Under the pieces are notes generated by a model. It was not told the DNA's origin. It saw nothing but the letters and a program-made list of their open reading frames with translations, and made no database searches. The translations under genes and the position numbers were made by a program. Below are positions 9,998-22,769 of a stretch of 64,000 nt of DNA, one piece after another; position 1 is the stretch's first letter; each line of letters opens with the position of its first letter. This DNA is from Clavelina lepadiformis (Eukaryota > Chordata > Ascidiacea > Aplousobranchia > Clavelinidae): NCBI RefSeq assembly GCF_947623445.1, contig NC_135244.1, positions 14,942,860 to 15,006,859 on the forward strand. Direction: 5' to 3'.

Positions 9998-11435
9998 ATG
10001 TTTATGACAAGGTCTGAATACGATCGAGGTGTCAACACTTTTTCACCGGAGGGAAGAATCTTTCAAGTAGAATATGCGATTGAAGCAATTAAATTGGGTT
10101 CTACCGCTATGGGTATACAGACATCAGAGGGAGTCGTCCTAGCTGTTGAAAAAAGAATCACTTCGCCGTTAATTGAACCTGCTAGTATTGAAAAAATATT
10201 TGAAATTGATAGGCATGTCGGTATGTATTGTTTTTAACCGTCCTTTTACTAATTATATAACTTTTCTATTTTGTGTAATATTTTAATTTAAATGTATTTA
10301 AATTTGAAAAAGATACGCAGTTTTAATGCCAAGATAGTTTCTTGCTTACTTGTGATTTTTTTGGAATATACTAGAGACCTAAGTTTACACATATTGTAAA
10401 AATTAAATTCATTTTTATTATTTTAGGCTGTGCCATGAGTGGGTTAATAGCTGACTCTAAAACTATGATAGACAAGGCAAGGGTTGAAGCCCAGGTATGG
10501 AAATTTTATCTCTAAAGTTCAAGCTTACAGCTTAAGTGGATGAAGTATTCTTATGTAATTATTTTTATGGTTGTTAGAATCATTGGTTTACTTATGATGA
10601 AAGAATGAATGTTGAGAGCATCACGAAATCAGTTTCAAATCTTGCACTTCAGTTTGGAGAAGAAGATTCTGAACCAGGTGCAATGGTAAGTATTTACAGC
10701 TCATGACAGTTTTTGAAGCGCAAAGGATATGAGTAGCACATTACTGTTGACACGTTTAGCATAATTTAATTTTAGTGTATTAAATAAAAAGCTCTATGTA
10801 GTATTTAACTTACAAGATGCTTCACAGTTTCTTACATTTTTCAAACAATTTTATCATTTATCAGTTTCACTCGATTCCAACCTGTTTTCCTGTATTTGTC
10901 GTGTTTATTGCTTTATATATGTTTATACGATGTTTTTTGACAAACAGAGTCGTCCATTTGGCGTTGCATTGTTATTTGCTGGTTACGATGAAAAAGGACC
11001 ACAATTGTTTCACTTGGATCCGTCTGGGACATTTGTTAACTGCTTGGCCAAAGCTATAGGATCTGCATCAGAAGGTGCCCAGACTTCACTTGAAGAACAA
11101 TATCATAAGGTGATCAATCAGTTTGACTTTTTTCTTTATGCAATATTCCCAATGGTCTAATAATATGACTCACATTACAATTCTTTAATAATAAGGTACC
11201 GCATGTCCAGTAATGTTATTTGTTAAGCGTACTTCTAATTTTTAAAATTTTCTTGCATTTTTTTCGAAAGTCAATGACTTTAAAAGAAGCTACAAAGTGT
11301 GTCCTGGGAATCCTAAAACAGGTGATGGAAGAGAAATTAACAGCGACCAATGTTGAAGTTGCAAGTGTCACCAAAGAGGAGAATTATCACATGTTTTCTA
11401 AAGCAGAAATTGAGGAGTATATGAAAGACTTGTAG
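9998..11435 (+). CDS. PSMA5: proteasome subunit alpha type-5
   Basis: Structural alpha subunit of the 20S proteasome ring, acting in cytosol and nucleus; alpha subunits gate the core and are not catalytic. Five exons: 9998-10220, 10427-10494, 10578-10685, 10948-11109, 11271-11435, all with GT-AG introns. They join to 726 nt, giving 241 residues, the same length as human PSMA5. The N-terminal alpha-subunit signature [12 protein letters not shown]...QVEYAIEA is at residues 8-30. Family strings such as [63 protein letters not shown] and KSMTLKEA run in order. The start is fixed by [11 protein letters not shown] (human [11 protein letters not shown]). Nothing looks broken. RWDD3 follows 533 bp downstream on the same strand; that gap is too large to suggest a tight operon. 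Confidence 0.97.
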
Positions 11436-11968
11436 AGACTGCTTGATTGCTACAACTTTTGTGGTTGTAGCTTATCATATAGTGACCTTTATTCAATTAT
11501 GCTTACAGAATATGACTTCTCCTGATTACAGTAAAAATGTTCCACTTTCTGGCATTTTCTTTACCTTTACCAAATTGACGTGTAAAGCTCACTTCCGTGG
11601 TGTAGTGGACATTGAAAAGATTTACTGAAAAAAACATTCAAATTCAGTTATTGAACTGAAGTATGGATTTTGTATCAGCAAAAAGATATGCTGGGCAAAT
11701 ACATTTTTGTCTTAGATAGGATTAATTTGTCCATTGGTTAATAATCGCTTAAAATTGTTTTTGAACGTTGTTTATGTCATATTGTTTTGTTGTTGAAGCA
11801 ATGTGGGCAACTATATCTATGTAGTAATTGCTGCTAATATTCTGATACAAACAACATGTACGTCGTGGCAGGATAAACCGTTTATCTTCCTCAATGCGTG
11901 TAACAAGCTTAACTGAACTACTTATGTGTTATTGCCAGGCATAGCACGATTAGGTCTGTTTAACTGCC

Positions 11969-12748
11969 ATGAACAATGAACCTGATGTTAGTGACGAATT
12001 GAAAGTACTGGCATCGATTTATTGCAAGGATGGTGAATTCTTGCTGGATGAGGAAAGCTATGGCCTTGGGGAACTCTCGTTTACAGTGAATCTTGAAGAT
12101 GTTGGAAAAATGATTTCTTTTTCCTGCCAACTGAACAAAGACTACCCAACATCTTTGCCAATTCTGCACGTTTCTAGACCTACGTTAAAACGGAGTGAAT
12201 TTGAATCTTTTCGGAAAGACCTCACCGCGTTTTTGGAAACCAATTCACTTATTAACCAACCCATGTTAACTGAACTTATTGAGTGGGTGAGACGTCATGT
12301 GGCTAACTATGAAACTTCTTCTCATCAACTTGCTGCAGAAATGAAGCAGTTGCCTACTGCTTCGACTCACCTGTTGCAACTGGATCATATGCGCTCGAAG
12401 TCCAAGTATATTTCTTTACTTCGTACTTGGGCAAAAGACCTTAACCTAACCGGAGGGGTTCTTTTTATACATAATATGATATTTATTCTACTTCATGGTC
12501 AGAAATGTTATGTTAAAAAGTTTATCATGCAATTGCGAACACAAAAGGTCGACGTTGATTCTTCTGGTAGACCGTGTAAAGAAAGAATGCTGAAAGTAAT
12601 TGGAGAGTTTTCTGGTCTTCCGTGCTCGGTTTCTCAGTTTGAAGTAATACATTTTCAGACCGATGAAACGTTTAAGTTATATTTTAAAAAGGCCGGGCTT
12701 AGTATGGTATTTTTGAACATTTTAGAACCTTTCGTCGGAAAGGGTTGA
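11969..12748 (+). CDS. RWDD3: RWD domain-containing protein 3 (RSUME) homologue
   Basis: Single-exon gene of 259 residues (human RWDD3 is about 267). In vertebrates RWDD3/RSUME binds UBC9 and promotes SUMO conjugation. The RWD fold covers roughly residues 5-112: DELKVLASIYCKDGEF at the start, then DYPTSLPILHVSRP carrying the YP...P motif typical of RWD domains, and an amphipathic end (LTELIEWVRRHV). The C-terminal half holds the family strings LLQLDHMRSKSKYI, WAKDLNLTGGVLFI, KVDVDSSGRPCKERM and FKKAGL, which match the vertebrate protein closely and separate it from RWDD1, RWDD2 and RWDD4. The ATG at 11,969 is the first in frame. The absence of introns contrasts with PSMA5 upstream and might mean retroposition or simple intron loss. 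The SUMO role is inferred from the family. Confidence 0.9.
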   Translation: MNNEPDVSDELKVLASIYCKDGEFLLDEESYGLGELSFTVNLEDVGKMISFSCQLNKDYPTSLPILHVSRPTLKRSEFESFRKDLTAFLETNSLINQPMLTELIEWVRRHVANYETSSHQLAAEMKQLPTASTHLLQLDHMRSKSKYISLLRTWAKDLNLTGGVLFIHNMIFILLHGQKCYVKKFIMQLRTQKVDVDSSGRPCKERMLKVIGEFSGLPCSVSQFEVIHFQTDETFKLYFKKAGLSMVFLNILEPFVGKG

Positions 12749-14270
12749 TTACGTCGTCTATAGCTTTGTGTTAGTGCGGCTTTTTCTTGTTTGTTTATGC
12801 CAAAGCATGTTTTTATGTCAATAATAATGAAACATTTCAAAATTGGGGTAAGTTCAAAAAGGACTGAATATGTCTAGTAAAAGAATTAACATATTCGTTT
12901 TTGCAAAATTCAATAGTAATTGTCAAACTATAACTGACTAAACAGGTTGTACAAAACAACCGATAACCAGCTTTACGCCGTTTCCCTTTTCAATGATCAA
13001 TATGGAGGCTATTTTAGATCCAAACAATGTCCCCTGGTGGTTACTCTACAGCAGCCACTGCAACTTTATGCATCTGATGTAAGAATAATGTTTTGGACAG
13101 ACTTCCAGAGTCTAGAAAGACTACTTCAATGCTGCTGTACATTGAAATCTCTTCGAGCTGAAGCAAAAGGTCCAGTACATGCGAACATGTTATAGTTTTG
13201 TTTGCTCCTGCAGCACAGCTAGATATGAGCTAACATGACCGCATCAGTACTGTGCATTACTACCTACGACAACAGATTGTATGATATTGACTTAATTGTA
13301 GCTTATATTAAATAATCACCTTTTTCTTTTGTGAGATCGCCAAATCATTCCATGACGAAAGTTTTAAAATTCTATGAGCTTTCACTGCATGGATCGCATT
13401 TATGTTAATATTTCTTTTATTTTCATGGTGTGGTCACAGTTAAAAAAATCTATACCACAAGTTCAAGCTAAATGAAGAAGGGTGCTGGGCAATAGCTGAA
13501 TTGGTCGATTTCAGTGAAGAAAGCAAAGGCATTTAATTTACCACAAAGTTTTGAACCTAGCCGGAATCTTATAGCCTACATGTCACATTTAAAACCAACA
13601 GAGCTAACAACCAATTGTGTAAGTGAGTAGTAACGTCAAATTTTTTGAATTTAGCCCGATCCAAGAGCTCTTCGCTTCTCGGAAATATGGTCTTACCGTT
13701 TGTTTAAAAAATATATAACTTATAGCCTATTTGTTGAAATGGTAAAAATAAAGATGATGACGTTTGCTCATCAAAAAGGAAAGCATAGTTACATGACATA
13801 ACATTCATTTTGCATGACATAACATTTCTATAAATTTACGTTTGGGGGGAAAACGAAAAAGATATTGAGAAATGCAAACTTTCGCAAAGTTTGATATTAC
13901 CAAACGAGGTTAAATAACAAAACCGTTTTGTTGGGTCGCGTGTGACTACATGATAATTACAAGCCAGTTAATTCTTTCGTTTAAAAACAAACGAAATTAT
14001 TGTTTTGGACACTGGCATATGTTTAGATTTAACCAATTTCATTTACATCAAGCGAAAATAAAATTCATCAAATATCGTATAAATACTCGTTATTTCCCTC
14101 GTCAGCCGTATGTGGAATGTAGCCTTCGAGACACGCTATAAAAATAGACACCTCTGAATTAAGTTCAAGCGCATGGCTGTGTAATGTCAACCAAAATAGC
14201 AGGGGCTGTCGACAGAGATGGTCTGTTGAATGGGCTGTATTTTTGAAGAGTTACCACGGTCCAACAATCT
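12749..14270. other. intergenic, no supported gene
   Basis: Lies between RWDD3 and the end of the first SLC16-like gene. A frame at 12,947-13,195 has no ATG start and no recognisable relatives. No RNA gene or repeat was identified. Confidence 0.55.
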
Positions 14271-17200
14271 CTATAATACGATGTTTTCGTTTTCATCGGC
14301 GTAGGTAACTTCTTGTTGGTTTGTGTCTTGTTGGCACCGTTCAATGAACGGCTTGAGCAAGCACATTAGTGCGGAAAACATCAACAATGCTCCGGAAAAA
14401 CGAAACGACCAATTGTACGAGCCGGTTACATCATAGATTAAACCTAGAGCAAAACATTAATTCATTATGCATTTAGATTTTAATCTTACGATCTGATACT
14501 GCTGCAAGGAAGTAGGCTATCAATATTTAATCACCTATAAAAATTTGTATCTGAAGAAATAGAAAAATTTAAGTTAAAATATTCTTGGATGTAAACGTAT
14601 GAACCAACGCCATAAGAGAAAACCATCAAGATAGCCCACTGAAATAATCGACTGCTACGTAGATTTGAACTAACTTATAGTATGGGACTCACCCGCCAGC
14701 ATAGGACCTAGAGCAATTCCTATTCCTTCTTCCAAAAGCATCCAGCTGAGAGCATCCACGAAGTGATCTTTTCCCAACGTCACTGCTACGCTGGCTTTTA
14801 TCATTCCGTACCCGTTGCTTGAAAGGCCAAAAATTACCGCAAAGGCAAACAATCCGTAAACGTCAGACCAGAAGGAACTCAAAAATGTGGCAAGGCCACA
14901 GGTCATCTGCAAAATCAATTTGGATTATACCACATACAAATTGAACACAATGGCGTGACCACACCGCATAGGGCTGAAGGCTCATCTAGCCATCCGGGAC
15001 GTCCAAAAGAAACACAACATCTGCCAAATGCTCTGTACGCAGTTGCAAAAGCTTATAAACTCGAACATCATAGCCTACAAATTTGATAATAAATCAGCAC
15101 AAATTTCGTTGCGAGAATGACCGAAGAGATACTGTATAGGGTACCCAAAAGTAGTTACGCTGTCTATGTGTGAAAACGAAAAAGATAGTATAGATTCTAT
15201 TATGAAAACATGCCTAAGACACGAGCGGAATAAAATGTAGCTGCTTTATAGAACAATGTTTCATCTAAGGCTAGGTTAACATGTACTGCACGTAGCTGCC
15301 GTCTTTTGCCTTGATACCTGTATCGCACAATAGCACCAGAGTGGGTGAATTCGAAGGTAATTGCCAAGTATCCCAGTCAGAGGCCTACCAACAATTCCAG
15401 CTAAACCAATTGCAGAAGACAGCTTTGCGGCAGTGTTTTCATCTAGATTGCACAGCCTAAAATTTGAAATTTTGCTATTTTGAATATCAATTCATTAAGA
15501 TGTAACCTGTTCTCTTGAAATTGCACCCCTGTGAAGTTGACATATTTATTCTTGTTGATAGACTTAATTTGGTTAATAAATCATTATGCTCATTTGTACA
15601 GTTAGCGTGAGTACAATACCACGACTTTCCGATGTGGCTTATCATCCCATAAATTATGTTTCACATTAATTTTAAGATACAAACATTAAGTTTTCAATGC
15701 TTCCGCAGTCGTTCTGTGTTCTATAATACAACTAGGTTACCTTTATTACGCAACAAGGGTGAGATCGCTGCAATGCGTGATGACTGCGGCTACATTAATT
15801 AATTATTTCATATACTCTTTTATAAGAACTTTTAGGCTGAGGCTTTTAGTAATTTGGTATTTTATTTCTAAAGTTTACTTAGGCATGATTACTCTTGAGT
15901 AAAAGTTTCTGAGGGAGTGTTTTAATTCATGAAGCCATAAACGTGCTTTAAATGGGGACGCGTTTTTAAACCAAAAATACAATAATGTTATCACTCCTTT
16001 TAAAGTCAAAATTGCCAGCGTAATTCCATTAAAGCAATGAATTTTCGCATTTTTTCCTTACTTAAATAAATAAGGTCTTAGTTTAATTATCAATCAAACT
16101 AATGTCGCACTGAAAATTACGACAATGTTAAAATAGAATGTGTAAGTTGTCGTTTGTATACCAATGGCTAGACTTTCCAAAGTTTCTGAAAAAAACTAAA
16201 GATACCTTGGTACTTTATTATGAAAGGTCTCTTGTAAAAAATCAGTGTATTGTGAGTAGGAGCGAAGTTTCGACTACCACTCATACGTATAGGACAAAGC
16301 CAATTTGTAGTACTGTGTAGCATTTGAGTTAAGTCTCACCTCCCTCGGTCTACAATGTGCACATAAGGTATGAAGGTAGCCAGCCAAGACACGATATCAG
16401 ATAGAATGAGAAGCATGAACATAGGATTCTGCCACAGTCGAAAAGAACGTCTTAAGAAACCCAGCCCCTCTGTGAAAATAGTGAACGGTAAATCAGAGAT
16501 GGAAACGGGTCTAATGTATGCGGCTTGAACCAGACATTTGTCTTTAAAGCCTAGTTTAAAGTTACCAAACTATAAAACTAAAAGTTACCAAATGAGTTAA
16601 CGATGAAAAGTATAGGCGCAAAAAATAGACAAAAACATGATAACACAATTCATGAAATCAAAAATGATCAATTGTTATCGAAGAATTGGTGGCTGGCTTG
16701 AAATGAAAGAACGCTTTACCCTTAATACTCTACAACGCTATACAGTAAAGTAAAAATATTTTATTTAGGCCAGAAAATTTTCAGAAGCCGACCAGACTTC
16801 CATTTAGGTGTTGATTGTTACCTCATTATGAACTCATCGAAGGAATGATTTGTTATGCACAGGCTTTTTTAAGATTTAATTTTGGCGACCGCTAAAAAGC
16901 TTTAAGAGATCGCAGTTATGTTACTTAAGTATATAAAATTAACTATAACAAATTGCTAAAACAGATTATTTATTATTCAGTGCATATTTTACAAAACGTC
17001 TTTCTGCGGTGTAAAATTTGTCGCTGGACATCGGTTAAACCAAACGACAATTCACCGATAATGAATTTTTAATCAGCGGCTTGCAAGTTTACCGAAATCT
17101 AAACTATTTTACGTTAAAATCAGCACCATCCCAGGCAATGTATTCCTTTCAAATAGAAAATTGGTTTATAACACGTTTTCGAAAAAAAATTCAGCAATGC

Positions 17201-18575
17201 CTAGCTAAAAATTTTAAGCCAAACGTCATAAAAAATGCGCCTTATACGCCGGCATATCTACTGTAATTGCTAATTTTCTGTAGTTGCAGGAGAACAATTT
17301 CTGAGAGACCGTTGGATAAATTCAAAAGACCGTTTCGATCTATCAAAACGCTTTAAAAACACTGGTTATGCATGTAAATAAAGCAATAGCATACTCTGCT
17401 TTCTTCTGCGTTCGCTGGTAGTATGGTTTGTAGTATCCATGTCGCCAGACTGTGCTTCATATTTTTCGTTGCCTTTTACTTGTTCGTCGTTGAAACTATC
17501 TTGCATTTGTTTTTGCTGTATATTCTCACTTTTGGACCACATATTAAAAGGATGGTTTGCAATTTCGTTACCGCGAATAAAAAACATGCTTGTCAAGCAC
17601 CCATGAAAACACACAGCGCCAGCTAACAACAACGAACCCTGTAATTTCAACATTTGAATAATAGCTGGATATGCTTATTGCTTATATCACAGCAGCAGGT
17701 ACTGTACAGTCTATTGAAACTATGTTATACCTGCCACTGATAAAGGTTTTGCAGGAATTGTTGTAGAAGTGAAAATCCGAAAGTTCCTAGGCACAATCCA
17801 CCACCTATAACACCTTCTGCTAGCAGTCTATCGTGCAAAAAGTAATCGTTGATAATGCCGCAGCTTGCAAATGCCAAAAATCCAGTCCCGAAACCTACGA
17901 AGAGATAAAATGTTTGCTATGCAATATCGTACTTATGCTGTGCAAAAAAAGTGCAACGAAAAAGATGTTGACGTGATATAGACTTTAGTATCCAGTTAGA
18001 AATAGAACTAACATGACGACTTACATCAGAATAAAAGTGATATACTGTATACCATACAGCCATAAAACAAAACCTATTAGTACGCCAGACTTACTAAAAT
18101 CTGTGTTAACCAACGGATTGAACTGAATGTATAACAAAGTAGTTTTATAGCAACCCTGCTACAAGACCAAACGAAAGCACAACCTGCTACAAGACCAAAC
18201 GAAAAGCACAACGTCAGGACACTGTCAGCAAATGAACTGATAATCATCCCTAAAGCCATAAGAAAGCCACCAATGATCCCAATCTTTCTGAAACCGAGTT
18301 TTCCAGCAAGGAATCCATATACCGGACCTGCAATTGATCATGTTAAAGGCTTGAAATATACTTTTCGTTTTATAACATTTACACCAACCCGAAATACATC
18401 CTATTGAAACCGGCAAAGCTCCAGCGAAAGAAACGTAACTAGCAGGCGATTCAAAGTAAGTCATCCAGCCTTTATATAATACCCCAACCGAATACAGCAA
18501 ACCCCAACTCAAGCCCATATTTATAAACGAGCAGCCTAATATAATCCATCTATATTTGCTACTCTCCGGATTCAT
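14271..18575 (-). CDS. SLC16-like major facilitator transporter (paralogue A)
   Basis: Predicted 12-helix plasma-membrane transporter of the monocarboxylate transporter family; substrate not predictable. Eight exons on the minus strand: 18575-18389, 18327-18184, 17894-17731, 17638-17395, 16469-16340, 15456-15318, 14906-14693, 14443-14271. They join to 1395 nt (464 residues), all GT-AG. The start MNPESSKYRWIILG is chosen because paralogue B begins at the same point. Helix 1-2 strings are GLLYSVGVLYKGW and PASYVSFAGALPVSIGC; then GPVYGFLAGKLGFRKIG (the conserved loop between helices 2 and 3), GMIISSF, and LQNLYQW|QGSLLLAGAV. A long polar cytosolic loop follows (residues about 195-260). The second half has IVGRPLTG and SNGYGMIKASVAVTLG. 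The classical DGGWGW motif of MCT1-4 is absent, as in the more distant SLC16 members. A 29-bp tandem duplication covers the exon 2 donor. Confidence 0.85.
18152..18210 (-). repeat. 29-bp tandem duplication spanning an exon 2 splice donor
   Basis: 18152-18180 and 18181-18210 are near-identical (aacc(c)tgctacaagaccaa, then acgaaa(a)gcac). On the gene strand this repeats the end of exon 2 of SLC16-like A together with its donor. The first donor (gtagcag|gt) keeps the frame shared with paralogue B. Use of the second would add 29 nt or so and shift the frame. Confidence 0.9.
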
Positions 18576-20097
18576 GATGCAAATCTTATCAGTATTGCAT
18601 ATGCATCTCCTCGAATGCCTAACTAGGCCTATCGGTATTGTATACGCCTCCTCTACAAGTTTTCGTCGTCGTTCAGCAGGATATTCCACTTACAACAAAA
18701 CAGTAGGATTCATAAAATAGGCTACTAGTTAATTAACATTAACAATGTAATTAAAGCAAACACTTTCGGGAAGCTGCAGAAGTGTTATACGGTAGCCATT
18801 GAATATCGTGTTTATCAGTTTAGATTTATCCACATCAAATAACGCACAATTATTATTTATTTCTCGAAATTTTTTAAGATTTGTATTATATTATCGATGT
18901 TTTAGCAACTGTACCCCTGTTGTGGTGTTAGCAGTATATGTATGCTAATGCTTAGTTTAGCTTACTTACATCGATGCTAACTCAAAAAAATTGTTAAACA
19001 AACTAAAAACAGAAAAACGACAGATCCCTTGGCTAAATACGTAAAATTAAACTATTTACAAATGTCATTCGCAACGCAGCTTCCTTAGAGGTCTTCCCTG
19101 TTATTTTGTCACCTGTAACAATCAGGTTGGCCTGCCCTAAAGCTGTTAGCTAGCTAGATAGCACCCCGTTTCATGCACACTGCGCGCAAGGAATCGCTTA
19201 CTAAGGACTGCTATACAAGGTTTGCAGTAACGTTGTAGAAGGCATGTATGCGTCATGCGTCAAACCCTGGTCGTTATTGAATAAACGCTTCTGTTTCCTA
19301 TGTTTTCTCTTTTATTAACTCGAATTAAAAGTGTAAGGCTTGCAGGTTTTTAGCAAATATCCGTTTAGTAATTTTTTATACATAGCCTACGTAACAATTT
19401 CACGACGAGCTTGATATTCTCATTCTTGGCTGACATCATATTGTCAAAAAAAACAGGTTAAACTCTCTTCATTGTAACCTTATTGTAACGAAAACATTTT
19501 AAAAACCATCAAGAAACATAAACGATGACTCGATGAGATATGATACGAACTGTTTTCTTTTTAGCGAAAAGGAACAACTGAGCTACTTAACTGTTTTCAT
19601 GTAAATGTAATCCCATTTATACACAAAAACCTTTCAAAATCGATGAGTCGTGCACGTGGCATTAAACAAAAGAGAACCACTGAACTGAAACCTATTCGCT
19701 TATTAATTATTTGTCATTTTCAGCACAGTATGCGTTTTTCCTTTAAAGTTACCTACTTCTGTGCCCTTGTGAGTATACAATTATATGCAGTGGTTTTTAT
19801 GTCAACAGTTTTTTCATTCAGTAAACCTTGTTACGTACATGTTATAACTTGAGAGAGTAGAATTAGATCAGTTATCAGTGAAGCAGAGTGAAGAACGACA
19901 GCCTGCGCTCAAATAAGTAGGTTTAGGCCTACCTGACAGGCGGTAGCATAACTGCAAGCAGTGAGTAAAAAGACAAGACACAAAACTCGCGTGGCAACAT
20001 GTTAGCGTCAACAAGTGGAAAAGTAAAAACAATGGCCATTTAAAAAGGATTGTACTGCACTGTACTTTAAGAGTATATTTTACAATGTACAGTATAC
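18576..20097. other. intergenic / SLC16-like A promoter side, no gene seen
   Basis: No protein family was recognised. The stretch should contain the promoter of the minus-strand SLC16-like A gene, but I could not identify specific elements beyond AT-rich sequence. Confidence 0.5.
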
Positions 20098-20200
20098 TAG
20101 GCCTACCATACGTCCTCTTTTAGGAGGATTTGTCCTCTTTTTTCAAGAAAAGTGAATGGTCCTCCAAGGACGCTCAAAAGTGACCAAATGTCCTCTTTTT
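20098..20200 (+). repeat. partial copy of a TCCTCTTTT-rich element
   Basis: Begins taggcctaccatacgtcctc and contains two tgtcctctttttt blocks and tcctccaagga. It resembles the left part of the element at 20,631 (agggctaccatatatcctc ... aaatgtcctcttttttgcat), so a second left end or fragment lies here. Confidence 0.6.
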
Positions 20201-20630
20201 TCGCATTTCGAGTTAGTTGCTTATACTTTCAACAAAACTTTTAGGCGAGACGTTGTATTTATTTCCAAAAAATTACTGTAGCCATGAAACATGATGAATT
20301 GCTGGTTTAAAAAATGTTTTCCAACAAATTGCCCTACCAGCCCTACCTTCTTGATTGTTATTGCAAACATTGTTCGACGTTCTCTGTAACATTTGGGCCT
20401 TTTAACATGCCAGGATCTGTCGCAATTTCTCTGGCACGAGTTCGAACTTAACAGACCGTAACGAAAGTACCGCTAGTCGTCTCGACAAGTTCGTGGTTTT
20501 ACATGCGCGCATGTTGTGTTAAGTTCAAACTTGCGCCAGAAAAATTGCAACAGAACCTCACATGTAAAAAGGCCCATTAATAAAGCAAAGGTGTGAGTTT
20601 TGTAGGCCTAGCCTACTATTAGTGTTACTT

Positions 20631-21389
20631 AGGGCTACCATATATCCTCTTTTCTAAAGAAAAAAGAATTGTGCTCAAAGTATAGCCTACTGAAAAATGT
20701 CAAAATGTCCTCTTTTTTGCATTTTTCGCTTTTTTGCTTATATTTTCAACACAATTATATTTTTATGTGACTTTTTGGCATGAGGCCTAAGTCAAGTCAA
20801 ATGACTTTTCAGCGACAGCAAGAGGTCTAATCATTTTTCTGGTTCCACGACAATTAACCGTGGGAAATTGACCGCGAACAAACTCACCGGGGACAACTGA
20901 CCGGGGAACAACTGACGGTGACGTAAACTTACCTAGAACCGACTGACCTTAAATCATATAATTTGAATAAAAAACAATGCTAATTTGCGTAAAAAATAAA
21001 AATAAAATGCGTAGCGGTTGATTTGTGTCGCCGGCCAATTTGTTGCCGGTCAGTTGACCACGACCGATTGTCGCCGGTGAATTTGTTCACGGTCAATTGA
21101 CGTGATCCCCATTTTTCTTATCATTGTTTTGATTTAGACAACCATAAAAGCTAAATAAAGCTAAGCAATAACGCCAAAGAAATATACTGTGTTTTCTGAT
21201 GAACTGCGGCAAAAGTATCCTTGTTTCAGAAAAGGACGTAATGATTTTGAAGCTGAATGCATTACTTGTGCATATGCGTATAGTTATCTAAAAACATCTG
21301 ATAAATCCTTTAAACGTAAAACTCTATTTGCATTGTACTAGCTGGCGAAATTGTCCTCATTTTAGGCGATGAAAATATGGTAGGGCTAC
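20631..21389. mobile_element. non-autonomous element with AGGGCTACCATAT inverted ends
   Basis: The left end AGGGCTACCATAT pairs with the right end ATATGGTAGGGCT at 21,374-21,388 (11 of 13 positions after inversion). Both ends continue into cctctttt/aggcgatgaaa sequence. The interior has no long frame, so it would depend on another element's transposase. A MULE-type MITE is inserted at 20,841-21,109. Superfamily not assigned with confidence. Confidence 0.55.
20841..21109. mobile_element. 269-bp MULE-type MITE with 9-bp target duplication
   Basis: The left end GGTTCCACGACAATTAACCG and the inverted right end GGGATCACGTCAATTGACCG match the ends of the MULE at 5,741-8,500. The 9-bp sequence catttttct occurs at 20,832-20,840 and again at 21,110-21,118, a perfect target-site duplication of the length expected for Mutator-like elements. 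It has no coding capacity and is presumably mobilised by a related FLYWCH-MULE. Confidence 0.92.
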
Positions 21390-22769
21390 AGTATACGATA
21401 TAATCTGTAATGAAATGGTTGTTTGTCGTACCTTAACCTGTAAGGGCGACCACTTCAATACAATGCTTGTAAGTTGAATTGTTTATTATCCTCGATGATG
21501 AATGAGCCTCAAGGTCGTTGTTCTGCTTTTCTTAATCTTAGAATTAATTGTTCACCTCGACAACCGTATATTCTGATTATATTGAAGCTTCTTTGAACGA
21601 ATACATCAAGATAAAACATTGTCACAGCAACAGCATAAAGACATGTTGCGGCGTTGAACGCAATAGCAAGAAGAGACAGATAAGTGATAAGTGATAACTC
21701 GTACTGCACGCACAATAACCGGGAAGCAATCGATTACGTCACGCAGTGTTATGCTTCGCTGATTCGATAGATGAGAATTCTATGTCGTACACAATCTTAT
21801 ATTACATTAATTCATAATATTATCACAAATCATCACCATTCGTTGCTTATCATGGAGAGGGTTAATACATCTACCAATGTTTGAAATGTTACTAATTTGG
21901 TGGAACTTAATCGGGGCTCATTGCGTTTGCATTATATCCACAATTGCGTTATGCCGAGATTTGACTGTATGTATGCTATTATTCCACGTTGTCAATTGTA
22001 AGTGAATAAGTTCGTCTTCTGTGTAGACTGAGCTAGCTTTTGATTTTATCAGCAGAAAAGGTTTCATAAAGTTTAAGGCAATAAATAAATCTTCCTGCAG
22101 ACAACAAAACTTATGGCGACTTAGGGCAAGACCGACATTCAAAGGTGAAAAAGTCAAATTCCCCAGGATAGTAAACATTAAACTTATTCAGTTTTTACGA
22201 CAGTGACAGCACTCGTACTGACCTTAGTCGTTACCCAGGGAACTGTAAATTGATTGAATTACGTAATTGGAATCTGGTAGTGTTGCAAAATTTTGTATGG
22301 AGCAAGGGCCGATGAAAGGGTTACCGATATAAGGATGTATATTATAAAACAATTTTTTATATTCTGGGATAGAACTTTTTCGATTTCAGAATTTCAAATC
22401 CTGTGTTAGAACAGTTGTAAAACCAAAAAATCCAAGCCTTTTATATACGCCATTTACCTAATATAGTATTTAATGTTCATGTCTATATACGAGTATGAAA
22501 CGGAACTCACATTGACTGATGTGTGAATTGAGATAGTGCTTGATTCTGCATTATGACCTGAGTACCGTGTTCCTTTGCATATTACGTGAACAAAAAAAAT
22601 GGGCTATTTATACCAATAAAAACGTTTGCTAAATAAAGAAAACTGGTTCTTGAACGTAGGATTTAGAAACAATGCAAAAGCTAGATGCTTATCTAACAGT
22701 AAATGGTAAATTGTGTGAAGAACAATTTGAATCAACATTTGAGTTGGGTTAGGGTTATAGGTTGTGTGT
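21390..22769. other. intergenic, no supported gene
   Basis: Short open frames only (for example 21,509-21,715 and 21,918-22,178 on the minus strand), none recognisable. No RNA gene was seen. Confidence 0.5.

Noticed and set aside
9998-12748. PSMA5-RWDD3 operon
   Set aside because: Spacing of 533 bp with intergenic-like sequence is far larger than the near-zero gaps usual in tunicate operons.
12947-13195. 82-residue frame downstream of RWDD3
   Set aside because: It has no ATG start and no recognisable relatives; probably 3'-UTR or intergenic chance frame.
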